In this document: positions 1 to 8,920 of the stretch, one piece after another | Numbering within the stretch: the stretch's first letter is position 1 | Layout of the letters: each line of letters opens with the position of its first letter | NCBI RefSeq assembly: GCF_030409685.1 | Contig: NZ_JAUFQJ010000002.1 | Location: forward strand, 372,001-436,000 | Direction of reading: 5' to 3' | Length of the DNA stretch: 64,000 nucleotides | From: Ferruginibacter paludis | GTDB taxonomy: Bacteria > Bacteroidota > Bacteroidia > Chitinophagales > Chitinophagaceae | Notes under the pieces: model-generated | Seen by the model: the letters and a program-made list of their open reading frames with translations, nothing else | Database searches by the model: none | What the model was told of the DNA's origin: nothing | Position numbers and translations under genes: made by a program

Positions 1-3000
1 CAGCTTATCCTTTTGTAATTTATTCTCCGTTATGTTCCTGCTGTAGCATGCAATGCCGGTTATTTCCCGGCCGTTGTAAATTGGATTAAAGCTTACTTCA
101 TTCCATTCGGGAGAGACTTGATTTTGGCTATTGCTGCTGATTTCTTTTTTGATGGCTTCGCCTGAAAGCGCACAATAATACATCTCGTGCCATATCAGTA
201 ACATATCCTCCGAAAAGGCATCTTTTCTTAAAAGGTAATCACCGGGTTTAATTAAAACACCGGTTTCTTTTTTAAAGTTTTTTACAAATGCCTTATTGCC
301 GGCAATTAACTTCAGGTCTTTGCTAACGCTCCATATTAAATCGTCGGTACTGTTTATAAGTGCTACTTTATCCCTTCTTTCAAAGTTTTTTAAACTATCT
401 GCTTTTCTTTGCTCCGTTACATCTCTTATAAACGAACAAAAGAATTGCTCACCTTTCTGTTTAATAGACTGAATAGTAATCTCTACCGGAAACTCTTTCA
501 GGTCTTTATTTACAACGTGAAGATTTAATACACTTCTTAAAGGCTGGCTGTTGCCGGGTTTTAAATACCTGTCCATCCCCTGCTGAGGTAGCTTGCGGTA
601 GCGTTCAGGAATCAGTAGTGTTGATACATTATGTCCCATTGCTTCCGTTTCCTTCCAGCCAAATATTTTTTCCGCCTGCGGATTCCAGAACGTAATTCTT
701 CCCTGCAAATCCATGCAGATAACTGCGTCAAGTGCAGCATTCATTATAAGTCTTCTTTTTTCTTCACTTTCCCTGGTTGCTTCGTCTGCCTTTATCTTTT
801 CTGTAACATCATCCAACAAACAAAGCACACATTGTTTGCCATTGTAATCAATAATGTTGCCGGTGTTTTTCAGGTACATCAGCTCCCCATTTTTTTTTCT
901 GTGCGTCCAGATGCGGCCGTTTACGTTACTAAAAGCTGCTTCGCTTTTCAGCATCTTTTCCATAATGGGAATTTCTTCCGGTGGCCTCAGGCGATCTATA
1001 GTGAGGGATAAAAATTCTTTTTTTGTATAGCCATATTTTTTAAAGGCGGCAGGGTTGGCTTCAATAATTGCATGAGTTTTAAAATCAAAAATATACAACG
1101 GCAGCGGGTTGTTATTAAAGAGGTATTGATAACGCATTTCTGAAAGGCCGAGCGCATATTCCTGTGCCTTTTTTTCTGTTGCATCTTTGGCGATGCAATA
1201 CATCGTTTTTTCATCTTTATCCCATCGCACTGTCCAGGAAAGGCTTACAATGTGTCCATCTTTTCTTACATAGTTATTTTCGAAGTTGTTAATCTGTATT
1301 CCCTTTTCAGCAAGCTGCTTTTCCATTTCAATTGTTGGCTGTTTATCCGCGTCTGCTACAAAATCAATTGTCCTTTTGCCAATCAGCTCTTCTGGTTGAT
1401 AGCCCAATACTTTTTTGCAGGCTTTGCTAACCTGTAAAAAATGGCCTGCTGCATCAATTTCGCAAATCATATCAAATGAATAGTCCAGTATTCGTTGCCT
1501 GTCGGCCAATGTTTTGTTCAGCAGTGTCAGTGCATTTTTTTCTTTGGTAATATCTGTTGCAATACAGTATACACCGGTAATTTGGTTGTTGATTAAAATG
1601 GGCAGCGTTACCAGCGATATCTGTAGTGTATTTCCCTTTGCCGTTATAATCCTTATTTCATGCTCCTGTGTAAAGCCATTTTTTGTATTTTCAAAATAAC
1701 TTTTAACGGCTGGCAAGTCCTCCGGAAATATAAAATTTGTAAAGTGCATATTATTCAACTCGTCCATCGTGCACTCGGCTTTTGCAGCCAGTATATTATT
1801 GGCACTGGTGATATACCCATCCATATCCATTGAAAAAACCGCGGCAGGATTTTGGTAAAAAAGTGATTGGTACATTTCCCTGCTCTCTTTTAAATCCTGC
1901 TCCATTTTTTTACGCTCGGTAATATCCTGTATAACGCCGATTAAAATATCGGGGTTACCTGCTGCATTGTACTTTGTTGAGCCATATGCCATGATGGCCC
2001 TTTCTTCTCCTTTGGCGGTGATGATCCTGGTTTCAATTTGCTGCGATTCAATTTTGTTTGAAAGCCCTTGCTGCAACCATTGTATGTAAGCGCTCTTCTC
2101 TGCCGGGTGAATAAATTGCATGATACCTTCCCGGGATGGTTCTATGCTACCGGGCTCTAAACCAATAATGCGGTAAAATTCATCCGACCATATGCGCTTG
2201 CCGGTTTGCATGTTTATTTCGGCACTGCCTATCCTGGCTAAGCTTTCTGCACTGTTCAGTAGTTTTTTTAACCTCCATTTTTGTTTTTCTTCCGTTTTTT
2301 GTTGAGTGATATCATGTAATACGCCCACCATCTTTAGGGGCTTACCATCGCCTGACCAGGTCATTTGTGCATACGCTTTTATGTTTTTTTCAGCGCCACT
2401 TGCTGTTATAATTCTGACCTCCAGCGGGCCGGATGGCTGCCCGTTTGAAATTTGCTGATCAATTGCGTTTAAGTAAGTATCCTTATCATCAGGATGTAAA
2501 AATTGAATAAAATTTTCCCTGGAACATTCTATAGAGCCCGGCTCTAAATCCAGTATCCTGTAAAATCCATCCGACCAAAGCCGTTTGTTTGTCAGATAAT
2601 CAATTTCAATACTACCGGTTTGGGTGATAGCCTCGGCCCGTTTTAATAAATTTTCTTTTTGTGCAATTTTTAAATCTTTTTCTTTTTGTTTAGTGATATC
2701 TCTGCCCGTTAAACAAATGCCTGCTACCTTGCTTTTTAATTTTACCGGGTTAACATTGATGTTTACCCAAAGCGCTTCTTTCGTTTGTTTATTAGTGGTT
2801 AATAAATCATAATTAAAAGATTCGCCAGACAGGGTGCTTAACAATATAGCTTTAAAAAATTCTTTTCTGTTATCATCCACATAATTCAAAATAGTATCAC
2901 CAACCTTTATTTCGCCGCTTGTAAAAACATTGTACCTGGCAATATTGTTACAGGACCTTACTGTAAAATCCGGGTTGATTAAAACAAATCCCTGATCCGA

Positions 3001-4647
3001 ATTTTCAAAAATGGCATTCAGGTTTTCTTCTGACTGCCTGATTTTTTCTGCTGCGGTTATTCGATCGGTTACGTCTCTGAAATTGTTTACAATACCTTCA
3101 ACCGAAGCATCATGTAACAGGTTATGGAAATTGCTTTCTGTCCACCGCCAGCTGCCATTTTTATGCATCATCCGGCACAGGTAATTTTGTATAAAGCAAT
3201 CCTTATGCGCCACCAGTTCCTGCCAGGTCTTTTCCAGGTCTGCAACATCTTCGGGATGCGCTAAAGCCAATGGACGTAGTTGCAACATATCTTCATCTGT
3301 GTACCCAAGAACTGTATTTACCGCAGCTGAAATATACTGCAGCGTTCCTTCGGCCGAAAAAATGGCAACCGCTTCATTGCCGTTATCAATCAGTGCCTTG
3401 TACCGTTCTTTACCGCTAATAATTTGTTGCAGCGTTTTTTTCTTTTCAGTAACATCCACGGAGGTTACAAAAGCTGCAAAAATGTTTCCATGTTCATCAG
3501 TTAACGGTTTAAACTGATAATGTAAGCTTGTTGCAACTCCGTTAAAATCATTATCTGATTCGGAAGATTTTTTTTCACCCTTGAAAACGGCCTCATAAAT
3601 ATTTTTTAGACCGGCAATATCCTCTGCAGCTGAATAGGATAAAATTGAATCGCCTTTGGCAGGGTTTTTTGATAAAAAATGATTGCAGTAGGTTTGAAAC
3701 TTTTTGTTGAAATTGATGATATTCAAATTCCGGTCAACTATCACAAAACTCTCTTCCGTATTGTTTAAGAGCTGAAGGTGGTCGTTTTGAATTTTTATCC
3801 AGTCTGAAATATCAGTCATGCTAACCGTTGAATACTGTTCGCCATTTTCATTTTTGAATAGTACCGATGAGACTTCGATTGGAAAATGAATACCATTTTT
3901 TTTAATGCCTGTTAAAGTGCCTTTCATCCTGCCCTGCTTTTTCCGGCTGAATAACTGCAGGTCGTAGTTGACATCATTATGGTCAAGAATTCCTTTTCTC
4001 CCCAAGTGTTTTAACTCCGCAATGCTGTAGCCAAACATTTCGCAGGCAGCTTCATTGGCATCCACAATTTGTCCGCTTGGGCGGGTAAGAAAAAGGGCAG
4101 TTAATGAATGTTCAATTCCAGCAAAAAAAATATTTTCATCTGGCGCCGTAGTTACTGATGTAGTTTCATCAACAAGGATATGTTGGACAGTCAGCATATA
4201 ATATACAGTTCCACTCGCAGGTGGTAATAAAGACGCCGAGACAGTGATGTTTATTTTGGAACCGTTTTTATGTAATACTGTCCAGACAGCTGAAGGTTTT
4301 TTACTGTCATCCATCAATTCCAGATGGCTATTTTGAGAAAACATATGGTGTGCTGCAGCGGTGTCAATTTCATCTTTTGTATAGCCGCACAGGCTGCAAA
4401 AAGGTTTATTTGCGTCAATTAAATTGAGATGGCTATCAACAATAAAGATTGCGGTATCAATATAATCAAACAGGGGAGTAAGCATAATTTCTTTGCCGGA
4501 AAGATTGCATGCTGAGGTGTTGTTATCAATTGGCAATGTTGCAATCTGAATATTTTTTGTTGCTGTTTTTTTTGCATCCGCTTCCTGTTGCTGGATTTTT
4601 TCTTTTTCTGAAAAATCTACGTTCGTTTTTGCGGAAACTTTTTTCAT
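1..4647 (-). CDS. Giant multi-PAS sensor protein, probable histidine kinase, C-terminus outside the window
   Basis: The minus-strand frame is open from the ATG at 4647 to the window edge, giving 1549 residues. It reads as about twelve PAS-type units in a row (roughly residues 50-150, 170-280, 290-400, 410-530, 540-650, 660-780, 795-905, 925-1035, 1045-1155, 1165-1280, 1295-1410 and 1420-1540). Most end in a D-[IV]-T-[EDK] linker such as RDVTDR, HDITQQ, QDITER and RDVTEQ. I see no signal peptide or membrane segment, so it is probably a soluble cytoplasmic sensor. Units 6 and 7 are near copies of each other. No kinase or cyclase domain is visible because the C-terminus lies off the left edge. 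A histidine kinase output is inferred from the CheY-like gene 118 bp upstream on the same strand, which probably shares its operon. Confidence 0.9.
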   Translation of the reverse strand, partial: MKKVSAKTNVDFSEKEKIQQQEADAKKTATKNIQIATLPIDNNTSACNLSGKEIMLTPLFDYIDTAIFIVDSHLNLIDANKPFCSLCGYTKDEIDTAAAHHMFSQNSHLELMDDSKKPSAVWTVLHKNGSKINITVSASLLPPASGTVYYMLTVQHILVDETTSVTTAPDENIFFAGIEHSLTALFLTRPSGQIVDANEAACEMFGYSIAELKHLGRKGILDHNDVNYDLQLFSRKKQGRMKGTLTGIKKNGIHFPIEVSSVLFKNENGEQYSTVSMTDISDWIKIQNDHLQLLNNTEESFVIVDRNLNIINFNKKFQTYCNHFLSKNPAKGDSILSYSAAEDIAGLKNIYEAVFKGEKKSSESDNDFNGVATSLHYQFKPLTDEHGNIFAAFVTSVDVTEKKKTLQQIISGKERYKALIDNGNEAVAIFSAEGTLQYISAAVNTVLGYTDEDMLQLRPLALAHPEDVADLEKTWQELVAHKDCFIQNYLCRMMHKNGSWRWTESNFHNLLHDASVEGIVNNFRDVTDRITAAEKIRQSEENLNAIFENSDQGFVLINPDFTVRSCNNIARYNVFTSGEIKVGDTILNYVDDNRKEFFKAILLSTLSGESFNYDLLTTNKQTKEALWVNINVNPVKLKSKVAGICLTGRDITKQKEKDLKIAQKENLLKRAEAITQTGSIEIDYLTNKRLWSDGFYRILDLEPGSIECSRENFIQFLHPDDKDTYLNAIDQQISNGQPSGPLEVRIITASGAEKNIKAYAQMTWSGDGKPLKMVGVLHDITQQKTEEKQKWRLKKLLNSAESLARIGSAEINMQTGKRIWSDEFYRIIGLEPGSIEPSREGIMQFIHPAEKSAYIQWLQQGLSNKIESQQIETRIITAKGEERAIMAYGSTKYNAAGNPDILIGVIQDITERKKMEQDLKESREMYQSLFYQNPAAVFSMDMDGYITSANNILAAKAECTMDELNNMHFTNFIFPEDLPAVKSYFENTKNGFTQEHEIRIITAKGNTLQISLVTLPILINNQITGVYCIATDITKEKNALTLLNKTLADRQRILDYSFDMICEIDAAGHFLQVSKACKKVLGYQPEELIGKRTIDFVADADKQPTIEMEKQLAEKGIQINNFENNYVRKDGHIVSLSWTVRWDKDEKTMYCIAKDATEKKAQEYALGLSEMRYQYLFNNNPLPLYIFDFKTHAIIEANPAAFKKYGYTKKEFLSLTIDRLRPPEEIPIMEKMLKSEAAFSNVNGRIWTHRKKNGELMYLKNTGNIIDYNGKQCVLCLLDDVTEKIKADEATRESEEKRRLIMNAALDAVICMDLQGRITFWNPQAEKIFGWKETEAMGHNVSTLLIPERYRKLPQQGMDRYLKPGNSQPLRSVLNLHVVNKDLKEFPVEITIQSIKQKGEQFFCSFIRDVTEQRKADSLKNFERRDKVALINSTDDLIWSVSKDLKLIAGNKAFVKNFKKETGVLIKPGDYLLRKDAFSEDMLLIWHEMYYCALSGEAIKKEISSNSQNQVSPEWNEVSFNPIYNGREITGIACYSRNITENKLQKDKL

Positions 4648-4765
4648 TTTGGTCACTTATTTTTAGAATGCCGACTTCGGAAACAGACAGTCCTTAAAGG
4701 TATATCCGGCAACGTTATCAACAATAAAAACGGCCATATTTTAATTGACATCATTCAGTACACTA

Positions 4766-5170
4766 TTACACTGTAATCCCTTTCAAACCCTCTACCTGTT
4801 GGCAAAAGACGTCCGTCTCCAATGGCTTGGTCATAAAGCAACAGGCTTCAAGTTGCAGGCAAAGTTTGATGTCTTTTTCAAATGCGGAGGTAGACAGCAT
4901 GATCACTGGAATATGCCTGGTTTCTTCATTTGTCTTAATATTTTTCAGCACTTCAATGCCATTTAATTTGGGGAGGTTAAGGTCGAGTATTACCAGGTCG
5001 GGCATTGCTTCATCTGCATACTTATCTTTCTTGCCTAGCAGCAGCGTGGCTTCCCGACCGTCTTTTACCACAAACAGGGTAAACGGCAAATTGCTTTCAT
5101 AGAGGGCTTCCGTTGTAAGCAATACGTCGCCTTCATTGTCTTCAACTAACAGTATATGGATCGGTTTCAT
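4766..5170 (-). CDS. Single-domain CheY/Rcp1-like response regulator
   Basis: This 134-residue protein is a lone receiver domain with no output domain. The acidic pair is E10-D11, the phosphoacceptor is D63 in ILDLNLP, the conserved hydroxyl residue lies in LSTS (93-95) and the conserved lysine is K115 in TKP. The start at 5170 (MKPIHILLVED) fits the receiver boundary. An in-frame ATG 31 codons further upstream would add a tail unlike the family. Rcp1-type single-domain regulators usually pass phosphate to or from large PAS or phytochrome kinases. Its place 118 bp before the giant PAS gene, on the same strand, makes that protein the obvious partner. No clear ribosome binding site is present, as is usual in this phylum. 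Confidence 0.9.
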   Translation of the reverse strand: MKPIHILLVEDNEGDVLLTTEALYESNLPFTLFVVKDGREATLLLGKKDKYADEAMPDLVILDLNLPKLNGIEVLKNIKTNEETRHIPVIMLSTSAFEKDIKLCLQLEACCFMTKPLETDVFCQQVEGLKGITV

Positions 5171-5352
5171 GAATAAATATTTCGTAAAGATTACTGATTG
5201 TATATATGCAATAGTGTGGCCGTGTGTGTTGCTTTTTTTGTTATATTTTTTAAGTTGTGGCATAATCGCCAGGGCTTTTACGCCACCGTAAATGTTTTGT
5301 TCTGCTTTTTTGATTGATCTTCCCAGGGTAGATTTTTAATCCATTAAAACAA

Positions 5353-5402
5353 ACAGGTTGATTAAAGCGGACCCTGCCGGCTTAATCAACCTGTCTTTTT
5401 TT
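5353..5402. terminator. 13-bp perfect inverted repeat followed by seven Ts
   Basis: The left arm acaggttgattaa (5353-5365) and right arm ttaatcaacctgt (5382-5394) pair perfectly, and two further G-C pairs can form past a one-base bulge. Seven Ts follow at 5396-5402. Read on the minus strand, the stem is also followed by a T-rich stretch, so it could end transcription both ways. No annotated gene points into it, because the flanking genes diverge. It may close a short unannotated transcript or attenuate the leader of the CheY-like gene. Confidence 0.6.
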
Positions 5403-5645
5403 GAACCTGTTTGTTCTGATCAAAAAATGTCAACAATAGGTAGGTAAGGTTGTCTGTTGGATCTAAAACGGGACCGTTTGACAGCTGTGCTTCTATAACA
5501 ATTTCCACCTTGTTCTACTACAAAAATAGCAGTTATTAAAGTGATGTATGTAATAGAGCAATGTATTGCTTGTAGTATTTTTACTACTATAATAATTAAT
5601 GGCCGCCTTCGTTTAAATAATGATTTATTGCAATCGAAGTAACAC

Positions 5646-5653
5646 TATCTTTG
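5646..5653 (+). promoter_or_regulatory. Bacteroidota-type -7 box TATCTTTG
   Basis: TATCTTTG matches the TAnnTTTG consensus exactly and lies about 90 nt before the ATG of the LuxR-type regulator at 5743. A TTG occurs upstream at shorter than ideal spacing. This placement supports 5743 over the ATG at 5620, which would lie upstream of the promoter. Confidence 0.55.
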
Positions 5654-5742
5654 TAGCAATTAGTGTTGTTTATTTGCCGTTATTTGTGCAATTTGATGTA
5701 GATTTATTTTGCTGTTTACTTTTACTAAAATTACTTTTACCA

Positions 5743-6369
5743 ATGAAAAAATTTTTAATTGTAGATGATCATGACGTTGTACGTTCCGGCATTAAAGGCT
5801 TGCTGCTTGAATTGTTTAAACCTTCGGAAATAGACGAGGCAAGTGACGGTGAAACAGCAGTGGAAACATTGAAGCACAATCAATACGATCTTATTATGAT
5901 GGATATCCAGATGCCTAAAACGGATACTTTAGGATTGATGGAATACATTCACATTAAGTACCCCAATTCAAAAGTGCTTGTATTTTCAATGAGTGCTGAA
6001 AGCATCTATGCCAAAAGATTTTTAAAGGCCGGCGCAAAAGGATTTTTATCGAAAGATGCTCCGCTGGAGGAAATTAAAAAGGCTATTAATCTTGTATTGA
6101 ATAACCGTAAATATATCAGTGATACACTTGCAGCAACACTTGCTGAAGAATCTATTTCAGATACCCCCAGCAATCCTTTTAATCAACTGTCGCCCCGTGA
6201 ATTTGAAATTGTATCGCTTCTATTAACAGGGCAAACAATCAGTGAAATATCAAGACTTTTAAACCTGCAGGTGTCCACTATTGGAACACATAAAGCCCGT
6301 TTGTTTGACAAATTGCATGTAACCAATTTGCTGGAGTTAAAAGAAATGGCAACCTCCTACAACCTGTAG
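5743..6369 (+). CDS. NarL/LuxR-family two-component response regulator
   Basis: This 208-residue DNA-binding response regulator has an N-terminal receiver domain (about 1-120) with acidic residues D8 and D9, phosphoacceptor D54 in MMDIQMP, S82 and K104. A LuxR-type helix-turn-helix follows (about 148-205), opening with LSPREFEIV and carrying the recognition segment STIGTHKARLFDKL. Phosphorylation by a sensor kinase should promote DNA binding, but no dedicated kinase is adjacent. It is divergent from the CheY-like/PAS pair, so either separate control or cross-talk is possible. The start at MKKFLIVDDHD matches the family. The longer reading from 5620 is rejected. Confidence 0.92.
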   Translation: MKKFLIVDDHDVVRSGIKGLLLELFKPSEIDEASDGETAVETLKHNQYDLIMMDIQMPKTDTLGLMEYIHIKYPNSKVLVFSMSAESIYAKRFLKAGAKGFLSKDAPLEEIKKAINLVLNNRKYISDTLAATLAEESISDTPSNPFNQLSPREFEIVSLLLTGQTISEISRLLNLQVSTIGTHKARLFDKLHVTNLLELKEMATSYNL

Positions 6370-6407
6370 ATGTTGACGTGTTATGTGCTAGATTCGTATC
6401 TGAACGG

Positions 6408-6881
6408 TTAATAAACGTTTTTATCAGTTTTATTGCTCCATTCCTGAAATACTTTCAGTGCTGATTTTTTATCTATGCCAATGATGGGTATTTTTCTGCT
6501 GCCGATTGCTGTGCTCATTTCCTGGTATATCATAGCGTCGTCGAAACCAATGCTGGCAGCATCTTCCCTGGTATTGGCATAATATACCACTTTTGGCCGT
6601 GCCCAGTAGATTGCACCCAGGCACATGGGGCATGGTTCGCAACTGGTATAAATTTCACAACCATCCAGCTGATAGGTACCAAGTGTTTTACAGGCATCTC
6701 TTATTGCGGTAATTTCCGCATGGGCAGTTGGATCCTGGTTGCAGATAACTTTGTTATTTCCCCTGCCGATAATTACATCATCTTTTACAACGATGCATCC
6801 AAACGGACCGCCTTCATTATTTAGCATGCCTTGTTTGGATAATGCAACTGCTTCCTGCATAAATTTTTCTTCTCTTGTCAT
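6408..6881 (-). CDS. guaD: Guanine deaminase (cytidine deaminase-like fold)
   Basis: This 157-residue zinc enzyme has the deaminase signature HAE (H54, E56) and PCPMC (C84, C87), giving zinc ligands H54, C84 and C87 with E56 as proton shuttle. The segments LGAIYWARPK and SIGFDDAMIY resemble the small GuaD of Bacillus, which turns guanine into xanthine and ammonia, more than tRNA adenosine deaminase TadA. Its length also matches GuaD. The start at MTREEKF lies a few residues before the first helix. It faces the LuxR-type gene convergently with 38 bp between the stops. A general nucleoside deaminase role cannot be excluded. Confidence 0.85.
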   Translation of the reverse strand: MTREEKFMQEAVALSKQGMLNNEGGPFGCIVVKDDVIIGRGNNKVICNQDPTAHAEITAIRDACKTLGTYQLDGCEIYTSCEPCPMCLGAIYWARPKVVYYANTREDAASIGFDDAMIYQEMSTAIGSRKIPIIGIDKKSALKVFQEWSNKTDKNVY

Positions 6882-6990
6882 AACTGTGTCAATGCAAATT
6901 TATAACCGATCCCTGCAACTTTTTTTAATCATAAATTAAAAAGAAATTTGCATAAATAATATGGAGGATTTACAACCGTTATTTAGCGGC

Positions 6991-7494
6991 CTATGATCTG
7001 CATAACGCTTTGATGGTTGTTTCATAAAAGGGGTATAATGCAGTCAACGCGTTACTGTCTGCCATTTCAAAATCACTAAAATCAAAGCCGGGAGCTACGG
7101 TACAGCCAGCAAAACAAAAACGGCTCTTCTCAGCCGGTTGGCTCGCAAACCAGCAATTAGCTGGTACAGTAAATTGAAAAACTTGTCCTGCTGAAATATC
7201 CTGGCCAAGCTGAACGACGGTAAGTGCTCCATCGGGTTGAAAAATGTATATCAATAAAGGATCACCGGCATAAAAATGCCAGCATTCATCACTTTTGATT
7301 CTGTGAAAGGCAGAAAAATTGCCCTGTTCCAGCAGGAAATAAATGGCTGTAGAAAAAGCTCTTTCGCCGTTAAATCTTGCTGGTAGCACACCAGCAGGAA
7401 TATGTTCATTGCTGCGATATGTTTCTTTATACCACCCCCCTTCGGGATGAGGATGCAGGTTATATTGCCGGATTAGTTGCAGTGCCGTAAGCAT
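6991..7494 (-). CDS. Cupin-fold protein, DUF985 family
   Basis: The 167 residues have the marks of the DUF985 (Cupin_5) family: an opening helix, then HPHPEGGWYKETYRS (about 15-29), FLLEQGNFSAFHRIKSDE, WHFYAGDPL, and the closing GCTVAPGFDFSDFE. The fold is a double-stranded beta-helix. The function is not established, though a sugar or small-molecule binding or isomerase role is often proposed for cupins. It lies 41 bp after hemL on the same strand and could be cotranscribed with it. Confidence 0.85.
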   Translation of the reverse strand: MLTALQLIRQYNLHPHPEGGWYKETYRSNEHIPAGVLPARFNGERAFSTAIYFLLEQGNFSAFHRIKSDECWHFYAGDPLLIYIFQPDGALTVVQLGQDISAGQVFQFTVPANCWFASQPAEKSRFCFAGCTVAPGFDFSDFEMADSNALTALYPFYETTIKALCRS

Positions 7495-7535
7495 ATAGTT
7501 AAAACAGGACTTTTTTGTTTGTCTTTACCTTTACA

Positions 7536-8816
7536 TTATTGCGAAAGAAATTGGTGTAATAAATCAATTGTTTTATCCAGGTCTGCATAAGTCAATGCGT
7601 TATTTAAAAACCAGCTTTCATATGCCGATGGCGGCAAGTATACACCGTTATCCAGCATAAAATGAAACAGTTTATTAAAGCGGCCAATGTCTGCCCGTGA
7701 GGCAGACTCAAAATCAGTAATATGATGATCACTGAAATGAATGCTGATCATACTGCCAAAACGGTTGATGCAGTAAGCAATATTATGTTGTATAAATACT
7801 TTCTCAAGTCCATCAGCCAGGTAGGTTGTTTTAGCCTCCAGCTCTTCATAAATTGCGGGGTTTGCCTTTAACTCATTCAGCAACGTATAACCGGCTATCA
7901 TTGCAATGGGGTTGCCACTTAGAGTGCCCGCCTGGTAAACGTTTCCCAGCGGAGCTATGTGTTGCATAATTTCCCTTTTACCTCCGAAAGCACCTACAGG
8001 TAAGCCTGCTCCAATTACTTTACCATAGGTTACCAGGTCGGCATTGATTTGTAGTTTAGCCTGTGCACCACCTGCGGCCAGCCTGAAGCCTGTCATTACT
8101 TCATCAAAAATAAAAACGATGCCTTCTTCGTCACAGATTTTTCGCAGGCCTTCTAAAAAACCCGGCTCGGGGATGATGCAACCCATATTACCCACAACAG
8201 GTTCTATAATAATGGCAGCAATTTCTCCCTTGTGTTGTTGTGCCAGTTGCTGTACAGCTTGCAAATCATTGTAGGCGCAGGTAAGCGTATCATTGCTAAC
8301 GCCAGCCGTTACGCCGGGCACTGTTTGTATAGATAGCGTGGCCATACCGCTGCCAGCTTTTACTAAAAAAGCATCTGCATGACCGTGATAGCATCCCTCA
8401 AATTTGATAAATTTATTTCTGCCTGTAAACCCCCGTGCCAAACGCAGTGCGCTCATACAGGCTTCCGTACCGCTGCTTACCATGCGCACCAGGTCTATAT
8501 TGGGTGCCATAGTTTTTATCAGTTCGGCCATTTCTATTTCCAGTTCGGTAGGCGCACCAAATGAGGTAGATAGGGCAGCTTTTTCCTGTATGGCCCTTAC
8601 AACCGGCTCGTAAGCATGCCCGAGTATCATAGGTCCCCAGGAAGCAATGTAATCGATGTACTGGTTACCATCGGCATCATATAAATAAGCCCCTTTGGCA
8701 CTTTTTATAAACACCGGAGTTCCGCCTACACTTTTAAATGCCCTCACCGGTGAGTTTACACCGCCCGGTATTGATTGTTGTGCCCTTTCGAAAAGTTGCT
8801 TGCTATTTTGGTACAT
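7536..8816 (-). CDS. hemL: Glutamate-1-semialdehyde 2,1-aminomutase
   Basis: HemL converts glutamate-1-semialdehyde to 5-aminolevulinate in the C5 route to haem. The 426 residues match the usual length. Visible features are the N-terminal [12 protein letters not shown] (about 16-27), the SSGTEA phosphate-binding loop (about 114-119), the FDEVMTGFR motif with the cofactor aspartate (D238) and the PLP lysine K266 in YGKVIGAG. The start at 8816 ([12 protein letters not shown]) matches the family. An upstream ATG at 8885 would add 23 residues with no counterpart. No other haem genes are adjacent. It precedes the DUF985 cupin gene and follows citrate synthase on the same strand. Confidence 0.96.
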   Translation of the reverse strand: MYQNSKQLFERAQQSIPGGVNSPVRAFKSVGGTPVFIKSAKGAYLYDADGNQYIDYIASWGPMILGHAYEPVVRAIQEKAALSTSFGAPTELEIEMAELIKTMAPNIDLVRMVSSGTEACMSALRLARGFTGRNKFIKFEGCYHGHADAFLVKAGSGMATLSIQTVPGVTAGVSNDTLTCAYNDLQAVQQLAQQHKGEIAAIIIEPVVGNMGCIIPEPGFLEGLRKICDEEGIVFIFDEVMTGFRLAAGGAQAKLQINADLVTYGKVIGAGLPVGAFGGKREIMQHIAPLGNVYQAGTLSGNPIAMIAGYTLLNELKANPAIYEELEAKTTYLADGLEKVFIQHNIAYCINRFGSMISIHFSDHHITDFESASRADIGRFNKLFHFMLDNGVYLPPSAYESWFLNNALTYADLDKTIDLLHQFLSQ

Positions 8817-8920
8817 ACTATAAAAGGATTTAGTTAATCGCAGGAAGGTATTATATGCGGGGTAATGCCTGCAATGCCGGTTCACTTTTCGGTTGTTTGT
8901 TTAGAAGGACGGCGGTAAAA

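Larger units (their letters stand above)
5171..5742. other. Divergent intergenic region with free-standing hairpin
   Basis: The 572 bp between the CheY-like gene (left) and the LuxR-type regulator (right) hold no convincing coding sequence. They contain a strong 13-bp inverted repeat with T-rich flanks (5353-5402) and a promoter -7 box for the right-hand gene (5646-5653). An ATG-initiated extension of the right-hand gene from 5620 is hydrophobic and unlike its family, so I do not count it as coding. Confidence 0.6.

Noticed and set aside
631..4966. Several short + strand frames opposite the PAS protein
   Set aside because: The minus strand is coding without interruption, and the + frames show no recognisable motif or promoter.
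5620..5742. Longer start for the LuxR-type regulator
   Set aside because: It would add 41 mostly hydrophobic residues before the receiver domain, and the promoter box lies inside this stretch.
8817..8885. N-terminal extension of HemL
   Set aside because: The extra 23 residues have no counterpart in the family. [12 protein letters not shown] is the standard opening.
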